Positions 16,695-25,325 of a stretch of 64,000 bases of DNA are shown piece by piece. The notes beneath the pieces were generated by a model. That model searched no databases. It was not told where the DNA came from and was given only the letters and a program-made list of their open reading frames with translations. Positions within the stretch are counted from its first letter, which is position 1; the number at the start of each line of letters is the position of its first letter. This DNA comes from JAJEAO01 sp963667635 (GTDB lineage Bacteria; Acidobacteriota; Vicinamibacteria; Marinacidobacterales; Marinacidobacteraceae): the NCBI GenBank assembly GCA_965232015.1, contig OZ246946.1:3410001-3474000 (forward strand). The letters are read 5' to 3'. The translations under genes were made by a program, and so were the position numbers.

Positions 16695-17644
16695 GCGGAC
16701 ATCATCACGGGGTCGGGGAGTCGGGGGAGCTCCGGCGCCTCAGCAAGCGCAGCCTGCTGTGGGCGCTGGCGCTCCTCGGCGGCTTCATGATCGCCGAGGC
16801 CGTTCTCGGGGCGGCCTACGGCAGCCTCGCGCTCCTCGCCCACGCCGGTCACATGCTGACCGACTCGGTGTCCATCGGGGTGGCGGCCCTCGCGGTCCAT
16901 CTGGCCGGACGGAAGGCTTCGGTGCGCCGGACCTGGGGCCTCCAGCGGCTCGAAGTGCTGGCGGCCCTGGCCAATGTCGCGGCGCTGTGGCTGGTCGCCG
17001 GCCTGGTCTTCGTCGAGGCCTTCCACCGGCTCGAGGGCGAGGCGCACGGCCATGTCCACGGAGAGGTCGTGACCGGCGTGGGCTTCGCCGGAATCGCGGT
17101 CAACATCGCGGCCGCCCTCATCCTGAAACGGGCGTCGGGAAGCAATCTGAATGTCGAAGGCGCCCTGCGGCACGTGATCGCCGACTTGCTGGGGTCGTTC
17201 GGCGTCGTCGTCTCGGGCGTCCTGGTGTGGGCTTTCGACTGGGATCAGGCCGATGGGTACGTGAGCATGGGGATCGCGGTCCTCATCCTCCTCAGCACCT
17301 GGAAGCTCCTCACCCGCGTCGTCGGGGTCCTGCTCGAGGCGACGCCGAAGCACATCGACGTGTATCGGTTGTGCAGCAGGATGGAAGCGGAGAAGGGCGT
17401 CACGCTGATCCACGATGTTCACGTCTGGACGATCACGCAGGGATACGATTCCTTCACCGCCCATGTCCTGATCGACCCTGATTTCCCCGAGTCGCGCCGG
17501 GAGGCGCTGCTGAGGCGGCTGCGCCGGATCGCATCCAGCGAGTTCGGCATCGGGCACATCACGCTGCAGCTCGAGACCTCCGCGAAGGACTGCTCCGAGC
17601 ACCACCACGTGGATCACCTTCATGCCCACGCCACTGAGTCCTGA
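16691..17644 (+). CDS. Cation diffusion facilitator (zinc-type efflux transporter)
   Basis: This 317-residue CDF protein expels Zn(II) or a similar cation in exchange for protons. It has six membrane helices; the transport-site pattern HAGHMLTDS (helix 2) and HVIADLLGS (helix 5) supplies the His/Asp set typical of zinc-selective members. The N-terminus (MSGHHHG) and the helix 4-5 loop (EGEAHGHVHGEV) carry His residues. The C-terminal ferredoxin-like domain (LIHDVHVWTITQGYDSFTAHV) is complete. The start overlaps the preceding stop as ATGA, showing translational coupling to the D-aminoacylase-like gene. A close paralogue follows 21 bp later, so this is a tandem duplication, perhaps forming heterodimers. 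Confidence 0.93.
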   Translation: MSGHHHGVGESGELRRLSKRSLLWALALLGGFMIAEAVLGAAYGSLALLAHAGHMLTDSVSIGVAALAVHLAGRKASVRRTWGLQRLEVLAALANVAALWLVAGLVFVEAFHRLEGEAHGHVHGEVVTGVGFAGIAVNIAAALILKRASGSNLNVEGALRHVIADLLGSFGVVVSGVLVWAFDWDQADGYVSMGIAVLILLSTWKLLTRVVGVLLEATPKHIDVYRLCSRMEAEKGVTLIHDVHVWTITQGYDSFTAHVLIDPDFPESRREALLRRLRRIASSEFGIGHITLQLETSAKDCSEHHHVDHLHAHATES

Positions 17645-17665
17645 TCCGGCGGGGGGGAACGGCGT

Positions 17666-18676
17666 TTGACCGGCGCCGCGACGCCGTCCTCCCGATCGGG
17701 AGCCGCCGGGCACGACCACGGGGAAGAGCTGCGGCATCGCAGTCGGCGGCGGCTGCTGGCGGCGCTCGCCCTCATCGCGACGTTCATGGTCGTCGAGGTC
17801 GTGGGCGGACTGATCTCCGGGAGCCTCGCCGTGCTCGCCGACGCCGGCCACATGTTCGCGGACAGCGCCGCGATCGGCCTGGCCCTCGTTGCGATGCATT
17901 TCAGCCACCGGGCCGCCTCGGTGCGTCGGACCTTCGGCTATCAGCGGCTCGAGATTCTCGCGGCGCTGGTGAACTCCCTGGCGCTCCTCGCCATCGCCGG
18001 CTGGGTGCTGATCGAGGCGTTCGGGCGGATCCAGGCGGCGCCGGAGGTGCGGGGCGGGCTGACGCTGCTCGTGGGAGTCGCGGGCCTGCTCGTGAACCTT
18101 TTCGCCGCGTGGATCCTGCGCGACCCGGCGAAGGACAACCTGAACGTGGATGGCGCCTTCCGGCACGTGCTGGCCGATCTGTTCGGCTCGGTCGGGGTCG
18201 TGGTCTCGGGAGCGCTGATCTGGGCGTTCGACTGGCGGCTCGCCGACCCGCTCGTCGGCATCGTGATCGCGCTCCTCATCATCGTGAGCACGTTCCGGCT
18301 CCTCACGCGGGTCGTCCATGTTCTGCTCGAAGGGACGCCGGACCACATTGATCTCTACGAAGTGTGCAGCGAACTCGAGAACGAGGAAGGGGTGATGCTG
18401 ATCCACGATGTCCACGTCTGGACGATCACCCAGGGCTACGAGTCGCTGACCGCCCACGTCCTCACCGACCCGGCGTGGCCGCTGGATCAGCGGGACGTCC
18501 TGCTGCGCCGGCTGCGGCGGATCTGTTCGGAGCGCTTCGGAATTCGCCACGTCACCCTCCAGCTCGAAGCGTCGGCGGAGGGGTGCGTGGAGAACGACCA
18601 CGTCTTCCATCTGGAGTACCGCCGGCGCTCGGAGGCTCCTCGGGCGCCGTCGGAGCCGTGGCCGACCGGGACCTGA
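17666..18676 (+). CDS. Second cation diffusion facilitator, tandem paralogue
   Basis: The 336-residue product is a CDF transporter closely similar to the one just upstream: DAGHMFADS in helix 2, HVLADLFGS in helix 5, and the same C-terminal domain signature LIHDVHVWTITQGYESLTAHVL. It begins at a TTG (17666). The His-rich linker found in the first copy is absent and replaced by a short neutral segment (IQAAPEVRGG), so the two copies may differ in metal affinity or regulation. The gap to the first copy is 21 bp, consistent with a single transcript. Zinc is the most likely cargo by family pattern and context. Confidence 0.92.
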   Translation: MTGAATPSSRSGAAGHDHGEELRHRSRRRLLAALALIATFMVVEVVGGLISGSLAVLADAGHMFADSAAIGLALVAMHFSHRAASVRRTFGYQRLEILAALVNSLALLAIAGWVLIEAFGRIQAAPEVRGGLTLLVGVAGLLVNLFAAWILRDPAKDNLNVDGAFRHVLADLFGSVGVVVSGALIWAFDWRLADPLVGIVIALLIIVSTFRLLTRVVHVLLEGTPDHIDLYEVCSELENEEGVMLIHDVHVWTITQGYESLTAHVLTDPAWPLDQRDVLLRRLRRICSERFGIRHVTLQLEASAEGCVENDHVFHLEYRRRSEAPRAPSEPWPTGT

Positions 18677-18723
18677 TCGCGGCGGTCGCGGTCCGCCGGC
18701 GCCGCTGACCCCGCGGCCCGACG

Positions 18724-19311
18724 ATGCTGATCAGCGCGGCGGTGCTCGCGCCGTTCCTCGGGGCGGCGCTCTACCCCTGGCTCCACGGCCATCCGACGGG
18801 CGAACGCGTCGTGGACCGAAGCCTGCTGCTCGCGGTGCCTGCCCTCGTCGGCTGGCACGTGCTCGACCACGGACTCGAGGAGGCGGGCTGGACCGTGCTT
18901 CTCGCTCTGGCAGCGGGCGCCGCGACGCCATGGGGGATCGAGCGTCTGTCGCGACGGGCGCGACGACCGACCGACACGCTGTCCCTGGTCGCGGGACTGA
19001 GCGGACTCGTGCTCCACGCGCTCTTCGAGGGAGCGGCGCTGCCGGGCGCGCAGACCAGCCTGCTTCTCGCCGTCGTGCTCCACCGCGCGCCCGTCGGTTT
19101 CATCGTGTGGTGGATGGTGCGCCCCCGCTACGGGCGGGCTCGCGGGATCGGCGCGCTCGCGGCGCTCGCCGGGGCCACGCTCGTCGGCGCGGCCATCGGG
19201 GGCGCGCTCGAGTCCTGGTCGGGCCCCGGGATCGCGCTCTACCAGGCGTTCGTGAGCGGGTCACTCCTCCACGTCGTCCTGCACCAGGGCCCCCGCGACC
19301 ACACGCACTGA
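18724..19311 (+). CDS. ZIP-like metal permease
   Basis: This 195-residue membrane protein has about six to seven hydrophobic segments and carries the two half-motifs of ZIP family binuclear sites: HALFEGAALPG (compare HxxxEG of helix 4) and LHRAPVGFIVWW (His of helix 5). It is shorter than most ZIP proteins and could be a minimal or divergent member; a His-rich end (GPRDHTH) is also present. It follows two CDF pumps with 47 bp between genes on the same strand, giving an unusual operon with both efflux and uptake-type carriers. ZIP identity is moderate; direction of transport is inferred from the family. Confidence 0.7.
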   Translation: MLISAAVLAPFLGAALYPWLHGHPTGERVVDRSLLLAVPALVGWHVLDHGLEEAGWTVLLALAAGAATPWGIERLSRRARRPTDTLSLVAGLSGLVLHALFEGAALPGAQTSLLLAVVLHRAPVGFIVWWMVRPRYGRARGIGALAALAGATLVGAAIGGALESWSGPGIALYQAFVSGSLLHVVLHQGPRDHTH

Positions 19312-19320
19312 CGCAAGGAG

Positions 19321-19390
19321 CGCCGGGCTCCACCAGTTCTCCCCGTGGGGGCCGGCACCGGGAGACCAACTCGACCGGCGCCGAACAGCG
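19321..19390. repeat. Degenerate GC-rich repeat between convergent genes
   Basis: The gap between the ZIP-like gene (plus) and the oxygenase gene (minus) holds a degenerate copy of the repeat family: GGAGCGCCGGGCTCC at 19318-19332, CCAGTTCTCCCCGTGGGGG just after, and GGCACCGGGAG. The order (palindrome, CCAGTTCTCCC unit, GGCACCG) is the same as at 32172-32376 and 57226-57290. Confidence 0.65.
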
Positions 19391-20560
19391 CTACTGCCCG
19401 CGTCGCAGGACCGCGCCCTCTTCCCCGCGCTCGTGGTAGGAGTCGCCGTAGTACTTGCTCGTGATCCGGGTGTGGAAGTCCTCGGCGCGGACCGGCGGGT
19501 AGATCGGATCGCCCTGCCGCGGCAGGACCTCCAGCAGCTCGTCCTCCCACACGTACACCGCCATCGGGAATGACGTCCGCGGCCGGGCCCGGGCGGCCGG
19601 ATCCCGCGGCGCGCTCACCCGGTGCGTCGTGGAGGGCAGTCGGTTGTTCGTGATCCGCTGCATGTAGTCCCCGGTGTTCAGCACGATCGAGCCCGGAGGC
19701 GCCGTGACCCGCACCCACTTCATGGTGCGCCGATGGAGGAGCTGCAGCCCCTCGGTCTCCGCCGCCGGGAGGATGGTGAACAGATCCACGTCCTCGTGGC
19801 CGAGCATCCGCCCGGTCACATCGTCGGCGAGATCGTCCATCGGCGGGTAGTAGTTCAGGCGGAATCCGAAGTTCGTCGCGGTGAGCCGCTCGTCGTAGAG
19901 GTGCGGGTCCTCGCCCAGGTAGTCGAGGATCGCCCGCATGATCTTCGGAATGAGCCGCTCATTGGCGAGCACGACCCGTCGGAAGAACGGCTCCCACCCG
20001 GGCGACGGCCAGAACGCGGATTCATCCCACGCCGGGCCCCGAGCCCCGCCCCCACCGGGAGAACTGGCCGGGAGAACTGGGGGAGAACCGGCGCCGGCCA
20101 AGTCGAACGCCCGGCGGCAGAAAACCCACCCTTCGACCAGGTCGGGGTGGATCATCGTCGTCTCCCGGATCGGGAAGTAACCCTGGTTCACCGATCCCTG
20201 CCGCCGCGCCCGGTAGCGGAGTTTCCGCTCGAGGGCGTGGCTCTCGAAGAACGCGCGGGTCTTCCGGTGCGCTTCGGCGTAGAGCGCCGGATCCACTCCG
20301 TGGCCGGTCAGGACCGCGAAACCGGTGTCTTCGAGGGACTCCCCGAGTTCGCGGACTGCAGCGGCGCGCTCCGCCGGGTCCGGTGAGTCCAGACGCGACA
20401 GGTCGCAGGGCGCCAATTGGAAGTCCTCGTCGAACTCCTCCTCGGCGTCCTCGGCGAGCCGGTAGCGCTGCAGCTTCTCGACCTGCTCGTAGGCGCGCAG
20501 CTCCTGGTTGAACCGGGCCGGATCGAATCCGTCGGCCACCGGAGGAGAGGCGGTCTTCAA
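19391..20560 (-). CDS. 2-oxoglutarate/Fe(II)-type oxygenase (isopenicillin N synthase-like)
   Basis: This 389-residue protein belongs to the isopenicillin N synthase/2OG-Fe(II) oxygenase group. An N-terminal half (GESLEDTGFAVLTGHGVD) is followed by the jelly roll containing the facial triad: His and Asp in LGHEDVDLFTIL and His in LPSTTHRVSAP, then the RxS-type motif. RLNYYP marks the usual strand. Between VFCRRAFDLAG and WDESAFWPS sits a block of about 20 Gly/Pro/Ser residues translated from the window's 13-bp repeat, which is probably a surface loop. The start (ATG at 20560) overlaps the stop of the upstream dipeptidase gene by 4 nt. The substrate is unknown; linkage to a dipeptidase suggests a peptide or amino-acid derivative. 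Confidence 0.82.
   Translation of the reverse strand: MKTASPPVADGFDPARFNQELRAYEQVEKLQRYRLAEDAEEEFDEDFQLAPCDLSRLDSPDPAERAAAVRELGESLEDTGFAVLTGHGVDPALYAEAHRKTRAFFESHALERKLRYRARRQGSVNQGYFPIRETTMIHPDLVEGWVFCRRAFDLAGAGSPPVLPASSPGGGGARGPAWDESAFWPSPGWEPFFRRVVLANERLIPKIMRAILDYLGEDPHLYDERLTATNFGFRLNYYPPMDDLADDVTGRMLGHEDVDLFTILPAAETEGLQLLHRRTMKWVRVTAPPGSIVLNTGDYMQRITNNRLPSTTHRVSAPRDPAARARPRTSFPMAVYVWEDELLEVLPRQGDPIYPPVRAEDFHTRITSKYYGDSYHERGEEGAVLRRGQ
20048..20097. repeat. 13-bp repeat block inside an oxygenase coding sequence
   Basis: Two perfect neighbouring copies of CCGGGAGAACTGG and a third degenerate one (GGGGGAGAACCGG) lie in frame within the oxygenase gene, bordered by CCCCCGCCCCCA-like and GGCGCCGGC sequence. 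The same arrangement is seen at 33695-33778. The block does not break the reading frame. Confidence 0.8.
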
Positions 20561-21828
20561 GAGCCCGCCGCCTGCATCTCCTCCGCCACCCGCTCGGCCT
20601 CGCGGAGGATCCGGAGCGTGTTCCCGCTCCAGAGCGCGGCGATCTGCTCCTCGGTGTAGCCCCGGCGCACCAGCTCGGCCGTCACGTTCAGGGTCTCGGA
20701 GGCGTCATCCCAGCCGTCCACCCCGCCGCCGCCGTCGAAGTCGGAGGAGATGGCCACGTGGTCGAGCCCCATGACTTCGACCGCGTGATCAATGTGATCC
20801 ACGAAATCCGCGACCGTCACCGGGTAGCGGTCCGAGATGTCACCGAACCGCGCCATGAGCGCCTCCCGGTCCTCGTCGGACAGCGAGCCGAACTCCGACC
20901 GCGACTCGATCCCGAATTCCTCCATCGCCGCCTCCATGTCGGCGATCTTCTCGGGCGAATCCGCCTTCACGAAGCCGCGGAGCGCCACCGTCTGCATGAC
21001 GCCGCCGTTTGCGGCAAGAGCGCGGAGCTGCTCGTCGTCCATGTTGCGGGTCACGTCGGCGAGCGCCTTCGTGCTGGAGTGCGAAGCGATCACCGGCGCC
21101 CGCGACAGCTCGGCCGCCTGGAGCATCGCGTTCTTCGAGACGTGGGAGACGTCCACCAGGATCCCCAGCCGGTTCATCTCGGCGATGACCTCGCGGCCGA
21201 AGTCGCTGATGCCGCCGTGCTCTTCTTCCTCGTCCCCGAGGTCCGAACGCGGGTTCGTGGAGTCGGCGATGTCGTTGTGGCCGTTGTGTGCGAGCGTGAT
21301 GTACCGGGCGCCCATGTCCCGATAGGTCTCGAGGAGCGACAGGTCCTTGCCGATCACGAACCCGTTCTCGATCCCGATCATCGCGACCAGCCTGCCTTCG
21401 GCGTGGATCGCCTCGACGCCGTCGGCGGTATCGGTGAACCCGATGATGTCCGGGTACTTCTCGGTGGCGCGGTGGATCGCCTCGAACTTCGTCATGGCGC
21501 CCTGCTTCGCCGCCTCGTAACCCTCCGGCGTGCGCTCGGTCTGTCCGTAGTACACGATGAAGAACCCGGCGTCGAGACCGCCTTCCTGCATCCGCGGGTA
21601 GTCCACCTGGTAGTCCTCGTTCACGTTCCCGGGGTCCACCTCGTCCGTCATGTAGTTGAACGGGATGTCGATGTGGGTGTCGAGCGTGAGGACGGCTTCG
21701 TGGATGCGCCGGGCCTCCTCCATGATCGCGGCCTCGGTGGGCGCAGCCGGTTCCTCCTCCGCGGGGGCGCCACAGCTCGCAACGGCCACGGCGGCGATCA
21801 GCAGAACGACTCCTGTTCTCATGGACAT
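20557..21828 (-). CDS. Membrane dipeptidase family lipoprotein (peptidase M19)
   Basis: The 423-residue protein is a renal-dipeptidase-type zinc hydrolase that cuts dipeptides, including those with a C-terminal D-residue. A lipoprotein signal (MRTGVVLLIAAVAVASC) places it at a membrane surface in the periplasm. The metal site is visible as LDTHIDIPF, the bridging Glu in MIGIENGF, and the His residues in DVSHVS and IASHSSTKA; VAISSDFDGGGG is the family's late signature. GGAGGT sits just before two possible starts, ATG 21828 (3-nt spacing) and ATG 21822 (9-nt spacing); the latter has better spacing. The ATGA overlap with the oxygenase gene downstream implies a two-gene operon. Confidence 0.9.
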   Translation of the reverse strand: MSMRTGVVLLIAAVAVASCGAPAEEEPAAPTEAAIMEEARRIHEAVLTLDTHIDIPFNYMTDEVDPGNVNEDYQVDYPRMQEGGLDAGFFIVYYGQTERTPEGYEAAKQGAMTKFEAIHRATEKYPDIIGFTDTADGVEAIHAEGRLVAMIGIENGFVIGKDLSLLETYRDMGARYITLAHNGHNDIADSTNPRSDLGDEEEEHGGISDFGREVIAEMNRLGILVDVSHVSKNAMLQAAELSRAPVIASHSSTKALADVTRNMDDEQLRALAANGGVMQTVALRGFVKADSPEKIADMEAAMEEFGIESRSEFGSLSDEDREALMARFGDISDRYPVTVADFVDHIDHAVEVMGLDHVAISSDFDGGGGVDGWDDASETLNVTAELVRRGYTEEQIAALWSGNTLRILREAERVAEEMQAAGS

Positions 21829-21926
21829 GGGACCTCCGAAACTGTCTTCTCCGGCGCGCAACCGGAGGCGCCGGCCAACCGCCGATGCTACCAGCGGAGA
21901 CCAGCGATGCCGCCGGGATTCCGGCG

Positions 21927-23003
21927 ATGGGGGAGAATCGCGGCCCGGTTTTGAAACTTCTCTGGTCCGTTTCCAACAAGGCGGCGCTTGCGCTCGGCGG
22001 CCTCCTCGCGGGCGCGCCAGCCTCCGCAGCTCCCGATGGGCCGGAGCAGGATGGGCCCCGGACTCCGTACGAGGCCCGCCTCGACCGCTACCGGGCCGGG
22101 GACTTCGTGGGAGCGGTCCGCGAAGCCCTCGTCGTGCCCTGGCGCGACCTCGAGGCGGGCGCCGAGGATTTCCTGCGGGTCTCCCGGGGGACACCCGAGG
22201 AGCGGGACCTCACGTCGCTGGCGGCGGCCATGCTCCACGCCGACCTCGCCGGACCGGCCGAAGCCCGCCCCTCGGACCAGGAGGCGATGGCGGAGCGGTT
22301 CCTCGACCGGATCGGCGACGGAGAGAGGCGGACCGAATGGTTGCTGGACCTTCGCCTGGGACTCCTCGGTTTCTATGCCAGCCGGAGCCGCTGGGGGGAC
22401 GCGGTGCGGGTCGCCGGTGTGCTGCGGGATCAGTCCGGAGCCGATCCCTCGGTCCGGCGGGCGCGGGCGTGGCTCGCCGAGGCCCTCGGCTGGGGCTTCC
22501 ACGACGAGCGTTTCCTGGATCAGGCCCAGTCCGGTTACTCCGCGCTCCTCGAGGAGGCGACCGCCGCCGAGGCTCCGTTCCTGCCGCCGGCCGAACTGGT
22601 GGACCTTCGACTGCGTCTGGCGCACCTGACCCTTCGCGAGGGGAGCCCGGAGGCGGCGCTCGCCCTGCTCGATGCTGGAACCCCTCCTCCGGATGCGCTC
22701 TCCCGGTTCGCCGCCGCCATCCTGCGGGGGGAGACGCTCCTCTGGCTCGAGGACGCCACGCAGGCCGAGCAGGCGTTCGGCGAGGCCCACGCGATCCACT
22801 CCGGCTCGGTGTCGGCGGCCGCGGGTCTGGCGGCGTCCCGTCAGCGGCTGGGTGACGCGGCGGGCGCCGCCCGGGCGGCGCGCCGGTTCCTCGAAGACAC
22901 CGCGGGCGAGGATGCCTGGCAGCGGTTCCTCCTCGGCGGCCTGAACCGGGAGAGCGACCGCCTCGACCGCCTCCGCGGGCTGGCTCTGGTGCGCGACCGA
23001 TGA
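21927..23003 (+). CDS. Exported TPR-like repeat protein
   Basis: This 358-residue protein has a probable signal region (LLWSVSNKAALALGGLLAGAPASA) and is otherwise made of Ala/Leu-rich helical pairs (for example LLDLRLGLLGFYASRSRWGDAVRVAGVL and SVSAAAGLAASRQRLGDAAGAARAARRFLE) typical of tetratricopeptide repeats, which hold protein partners. There is no catalytic motif. It is fused translationally to the next gene by an ATGA overlap, so it probably works with the VWA protein, perhaps as a scaffold on the periplasmic side. Start chosen at ATG 21927 (MGENRG); an ATG at 21885 is also in frame. It diverges from the dipeptidase gene across about 100 bp. Confidence 0.65.
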   Translation: MGENRGPVLKLLWSVSNKAALALGGLLAGAPASAAPDGPEQDGPRTPYEARLDRYRAGDFVGAVREALVVPWRDLEAGAEDFLRVSRGTPEERDLTSLAAAMLHADLAGPAEARPSDQEAMAERFLDRIGDGERRTEWLLDLRLGLLGFYASRSRWGDAVRVAGVLRDQSGADPSVRRARAWLAEALGWGFHDERFLDQAQSGYSALLEEATAAEAPFLPPAELVDLRLRLAHLTLREGSPEAALALLDAGTPPPDALSRFAAAILRGETLLWLEDATQAEQAFGEAHAIHSGSVSAAAGLAASRQRLGDAAGAARAARRFLEDTAGEDAWQRFLLGGLNRESDRLDRLRGLALVRDR

Positions 23004-24019
23004 CCCCGCTTCTCGCCGCCCTCGCCGTCGCGGCCGCCGCCCCCTCCCAGGTCCAGTTCCGCGTCACGACCCAGGAAGTGCTCGTGGACGTCGTCGTGAC
23101 CCGGGACGGCGAGCCGGTGACGGGCCTCGTCGCGGAGGACTTCACGCTCCGCGATGAGGGAGAGTCGCGGGCGTTCCGGATCGTGCCGCAGGCGGATCTG
23201 CCGCTCTCGGTGCTGTTTCTGATGGACTTGAGCACCAGCGTGACCGAGGAGCGCGCTCGGCGGCTCGAGGAAGCGGCGGCCCGGTTCGGCGCCCAGTTGA
23301 CGGCCCGCGACCGCTGCGCTCACGCGGTCTTCGCCGGCGATCTCCGGCTGGTCGGGGACTTTGGTGATTGCGCCGGGCTCGACGCGGGAGCGGCGCCCGA
23401 CCAGGCGCCCGCCCGGGGCACCGCGCTGCGGGATGCGCTCATCCTCGGATCGGCGCTCGTCGAGGGGGAGCCGGGCCGGCCGGTGATCGTGGTGTTCACG
23501 GACGGGCAGGACACCGCGAGCTGGATTCCGGAGGGGTTGTTCCAGGACGCGCTCCGCGGCATGAACGTGCTGGTGTACGGAGTCATCCCTCCGGACGCGA
23601 CCGGGACCGCCCGGACGCCCTACCGTTACCGTCAGTTCGACCCGTCACCGCCTTCCGTGCTCCGTCGGCAGCGGATCGGCATGCGCCGGATGAACCCGGG
23701 CGCGGTCCCCGACGCGCTCACGCCGCTGCTCGAAGGACCGCGCCGGAACATGCGGAGCCGCAGCGGGGCGCGCCCTCCGTCCGAGCTCCAGCTCCTGCGC
23801 CACGCCGCCGAGGGGAGCGGGGGGCGGATCGTGCGGACCCGCGACGAGGAGCGCCTTGCGGCCGCCTACGAGGAGATCCTCGAGGAGATGCAGGCCCGCT
23901 ACGTCCTCGCCTTCGAGCCCGACCCGGCGCAGCCCCCGGGCTGGCGGCGGCTCGAGGTGACCGTGGGCGCGGCCGGGGCGACGGTCCGGCACCGCGCCGG
24001 TTACACCCACCTTCCGTAG
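23000..24019 (+). CDS. VWA-domain exported protein (VWFA-related)
   Basis: This 339-residue protein has a short signal sequence, an N-terminal beta region (RVTTQEVLVDVVVTRDGEPV, then EDFTLRDEGE) and a von Willebrand A domain with a MIDAS-type metal site (LFLMDLSTSV, about residues 73-82, and VVFTDGQDTASW). It fits the VWFA-related family widespread in Acidobacteriota and Gemmatimonadota, whose function is not established; they are thought to bind proteins at the cell surface. The beta region ends YVLAFEPD..PPGWRRLEV, which is characteristic. ATGA overlap with the TPR gene indicates a coupled pair. A repeat cluster follows the stop. Confidence 0.83.
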   Translation: MTPLLAALAVAAAAPSQVQFRVTTQEVLVDVVVTRDGEPVTGLVAEDFTLRDEGESRAFRIVPQADLPLSVLFLMDLSTSVTEERARRLEEAAARFGAQLTARDRCAHAVFAGDLRLVGDFGDCAGLDAGAAPDQAPARGTALRDALILGSALVEGEPGRPVIVVFTDGQDTASWIPEGLFQDALRGMNVLVYGVIPPDATGTARTPYRYRQFDPSPPSVLRRQRIGMRRMNPGAVPDALTPLLEGPRRNMRSRSGARPPSELQLLRHAAEGSGGRIVRTRDEERLAAAYEEILEEMQARYVLAFEPDPAQPPGWRRLEVTVGAAGATVRHRAGYTHLP

Positions 24020-24070
24020 GGAGAACGGGGGCGCTCCGGCGGGGAGGCGCAGCCAGGTCGGGACGCTCGG

Positions 24071-24142
24071 CGCCGGACTGGGGTAACCGCTGGGTGGCTG
24101 GTTCGCTTCGACAGCTTGCCGGACTGGAGTCCGGCGCTCCGG
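24071..24142. repeat. GC-rich palindromic repeat between convergent genes
   Basis: A perfect GCCGGACTGGAGTCCGGC palindrome at 24118-24135 and a half copy (CGCCGGACTGG) at 24071-24081 occupy the gap between the VWA gene and a small membrane-protein gene. The strong hairpin could act as a bidirectional transcript end. Confidence 0.75.
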
Positions 24143-24529
24143 TCAGTCCTCGGAGTAGAAGTGCCCGGCGATCGCCCCCGCGAGCCCCATTTCGACCAGC
24201 GTCCAACCGAGCCCGAGGACGTTGAAGTCCATGAGCCCCATGTTGGCCACGCCGATGGCGGGAAGCAGGGTGTGGAGGATCCACACGGTCACGCCGGCGC
24301 ACATCGCCTCCTTCGGGCCACTGCCGAAGCGAGGGCGCAGCGCCGCCACCATCCACGCGATGAGGAGGCCGAGCACGAAGGCGTACACCACCCACACCGC
24401 GATCGAGCCGCCGGCGTCCTCGCCGCCGATCGGGACGACGTACATATTGAGGATGTACTCGCTGACGTTGATCAGGAGACCGGCCAGCAGACCGCCCTTG
24501 ATCACGCTGCTCAGATTGATACCACCCAT
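24143..24529 (-). CDS. Small four-helix membrane protein
   Basis: This 128-residue protein consists of four hydrophobic segments (about residues 10-30, 43-62, 78-96 and 103-122) and almost no soluble part. GGGGAG lies 6 nt before the ATG. It resembles small membrane proteins found near respiratory or stress genes in Gemmatimonadota and Acidobacteriota, but I cannot name the family. It lies directly downstream of sdhB on the same strand with a gap of 49 bp, so it may be cotranscribed with the succinate dehydrogenase genes, without evidence that it is a subunit. Confidence 0.7.
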   Translation of the reverse strand: MGGINLSSVIKGGLLAGLLINVSEYILNMYVVPIGGEDAGGSIAVWVVYAFVLGLLIAWMVAALRPRFGSGPKEAMCAGVTVWILHTLLPAIGVANMGLMDFNVLGLGWTLVEMGLAGAIAGHFYSED

Positions 24530-24578
24530 CTCGTTCTCCCCGGGGCCAGTGTCGGGCCCCTGAACCGACCGGCGCGAT

Positions 24579-25325
24579 CTAGCGACCGGAGATGATCCGG
24601 AAGAGGTTCCTCACCGGGTCGTAGAAGCGGTCCACGACGCGCTCCTTCAGTGGGATGATCGCATTGTCGGTGATCGTGATGTGCTCGGGGCACACCTTGG
24701 TGCAGCACTTGGTGATGTTGCAGTAGCCGACGCCCTGCGCCTTCCTCAGGTCGTCGAGCCGGTCCTCGGTGTCGAGGGGGTGCATTTCGAGCGCCGCGGT
24801 GTGGACGAAGAAACGCGGCCCGATGAATTCGTCGTGCTTCTGCGAGTCGCGCAGCACGTGGCAAACGTCCTGGCACAGGAAGCACTCGATGCACTTGCGG
24901 AACTCCTGCACCCGGTCCACGTCGCGCTGGTCCATCCGCCAGGTGCCGTCCTCGGCGTCGGGCGGCCGCGGCTTGAACTTCCTGATCGCCTTCTTGACCT
25001 CGAAGTTCCAGCTCACGTCGGTGACGAGGTCGCGCAGCAGCGGGAAGGCGCGCATCGGCTCGATCGTGACCGGCTGGTTGTCGGGCAGGTCGCTCATCCG
25101 CGTCATGCACATGAGGCGGGGGTTCCCGTTCACCTCCGCGCTGCATGAGCCGCACTTGCCCGCCTTGCAGTTCCATCGGACCGCGAGGTCGCCTGCCGAC
25201 TCGGCCTGGATCTGATGGACCGCATCGAGAACGACCATGCCCTCGGTGATGTCGGTCGCGTACTCCTCGAAGCACCCCTCGCCGCCGGTTTCGGCGCGCC
25301 AGATGCGGAACGTCCTGCTCGCCAT
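24579..25325 (-). CDS. sdhB: Succinate dehydrogenase/fumarate reductase iron-sulphur subunit
   Basis: The 248-residue protein carries the three cluster motifs of SdhB: a plant-ferredoxin-like [2Fe-2S] site (CKAGKCGSCSAEVNG, then LMC), a [4Fe-4S] site (CIECFLCQDVC) and a [3Fe-4S] site (CCTKVCPEHI). It passes electrons from the flavoprotein to the membrane anchor at the cytoplasmic face of the inner membrane. Its ATG (25325) shares one base with the stop codon of sdhA (TGATG), so translation is coupled. The order anchor-flavoprotein-iron-sulphur and the sequence type match the Sdh1 class known from mycobacteria (Rv0249c-Rv0247c). Confidence 0.95.
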   Translation of the reverse strand: MASRTFRIWRAETGGEGCFEEYATDITEGMVVLDAVHQIQAESAGDLAVRWNCKAGKCGSCSAEVNGNPRLMCMTRMSDLPDNQPVTIEPMRAFPLLRDLVTDVSWNFEVKKAIRKFKPRPPDAEDGTWRMDQRDVDRVQEFRKCIECFLCQDVCHVLRDSQKHDEFIGPRFFVHTAALEMHPLDTEDRLDDLRKAQGVGYCNITKCCTKVCPEHITITDNAIIPLKERVVDRFYDPVRNLFRIISGR

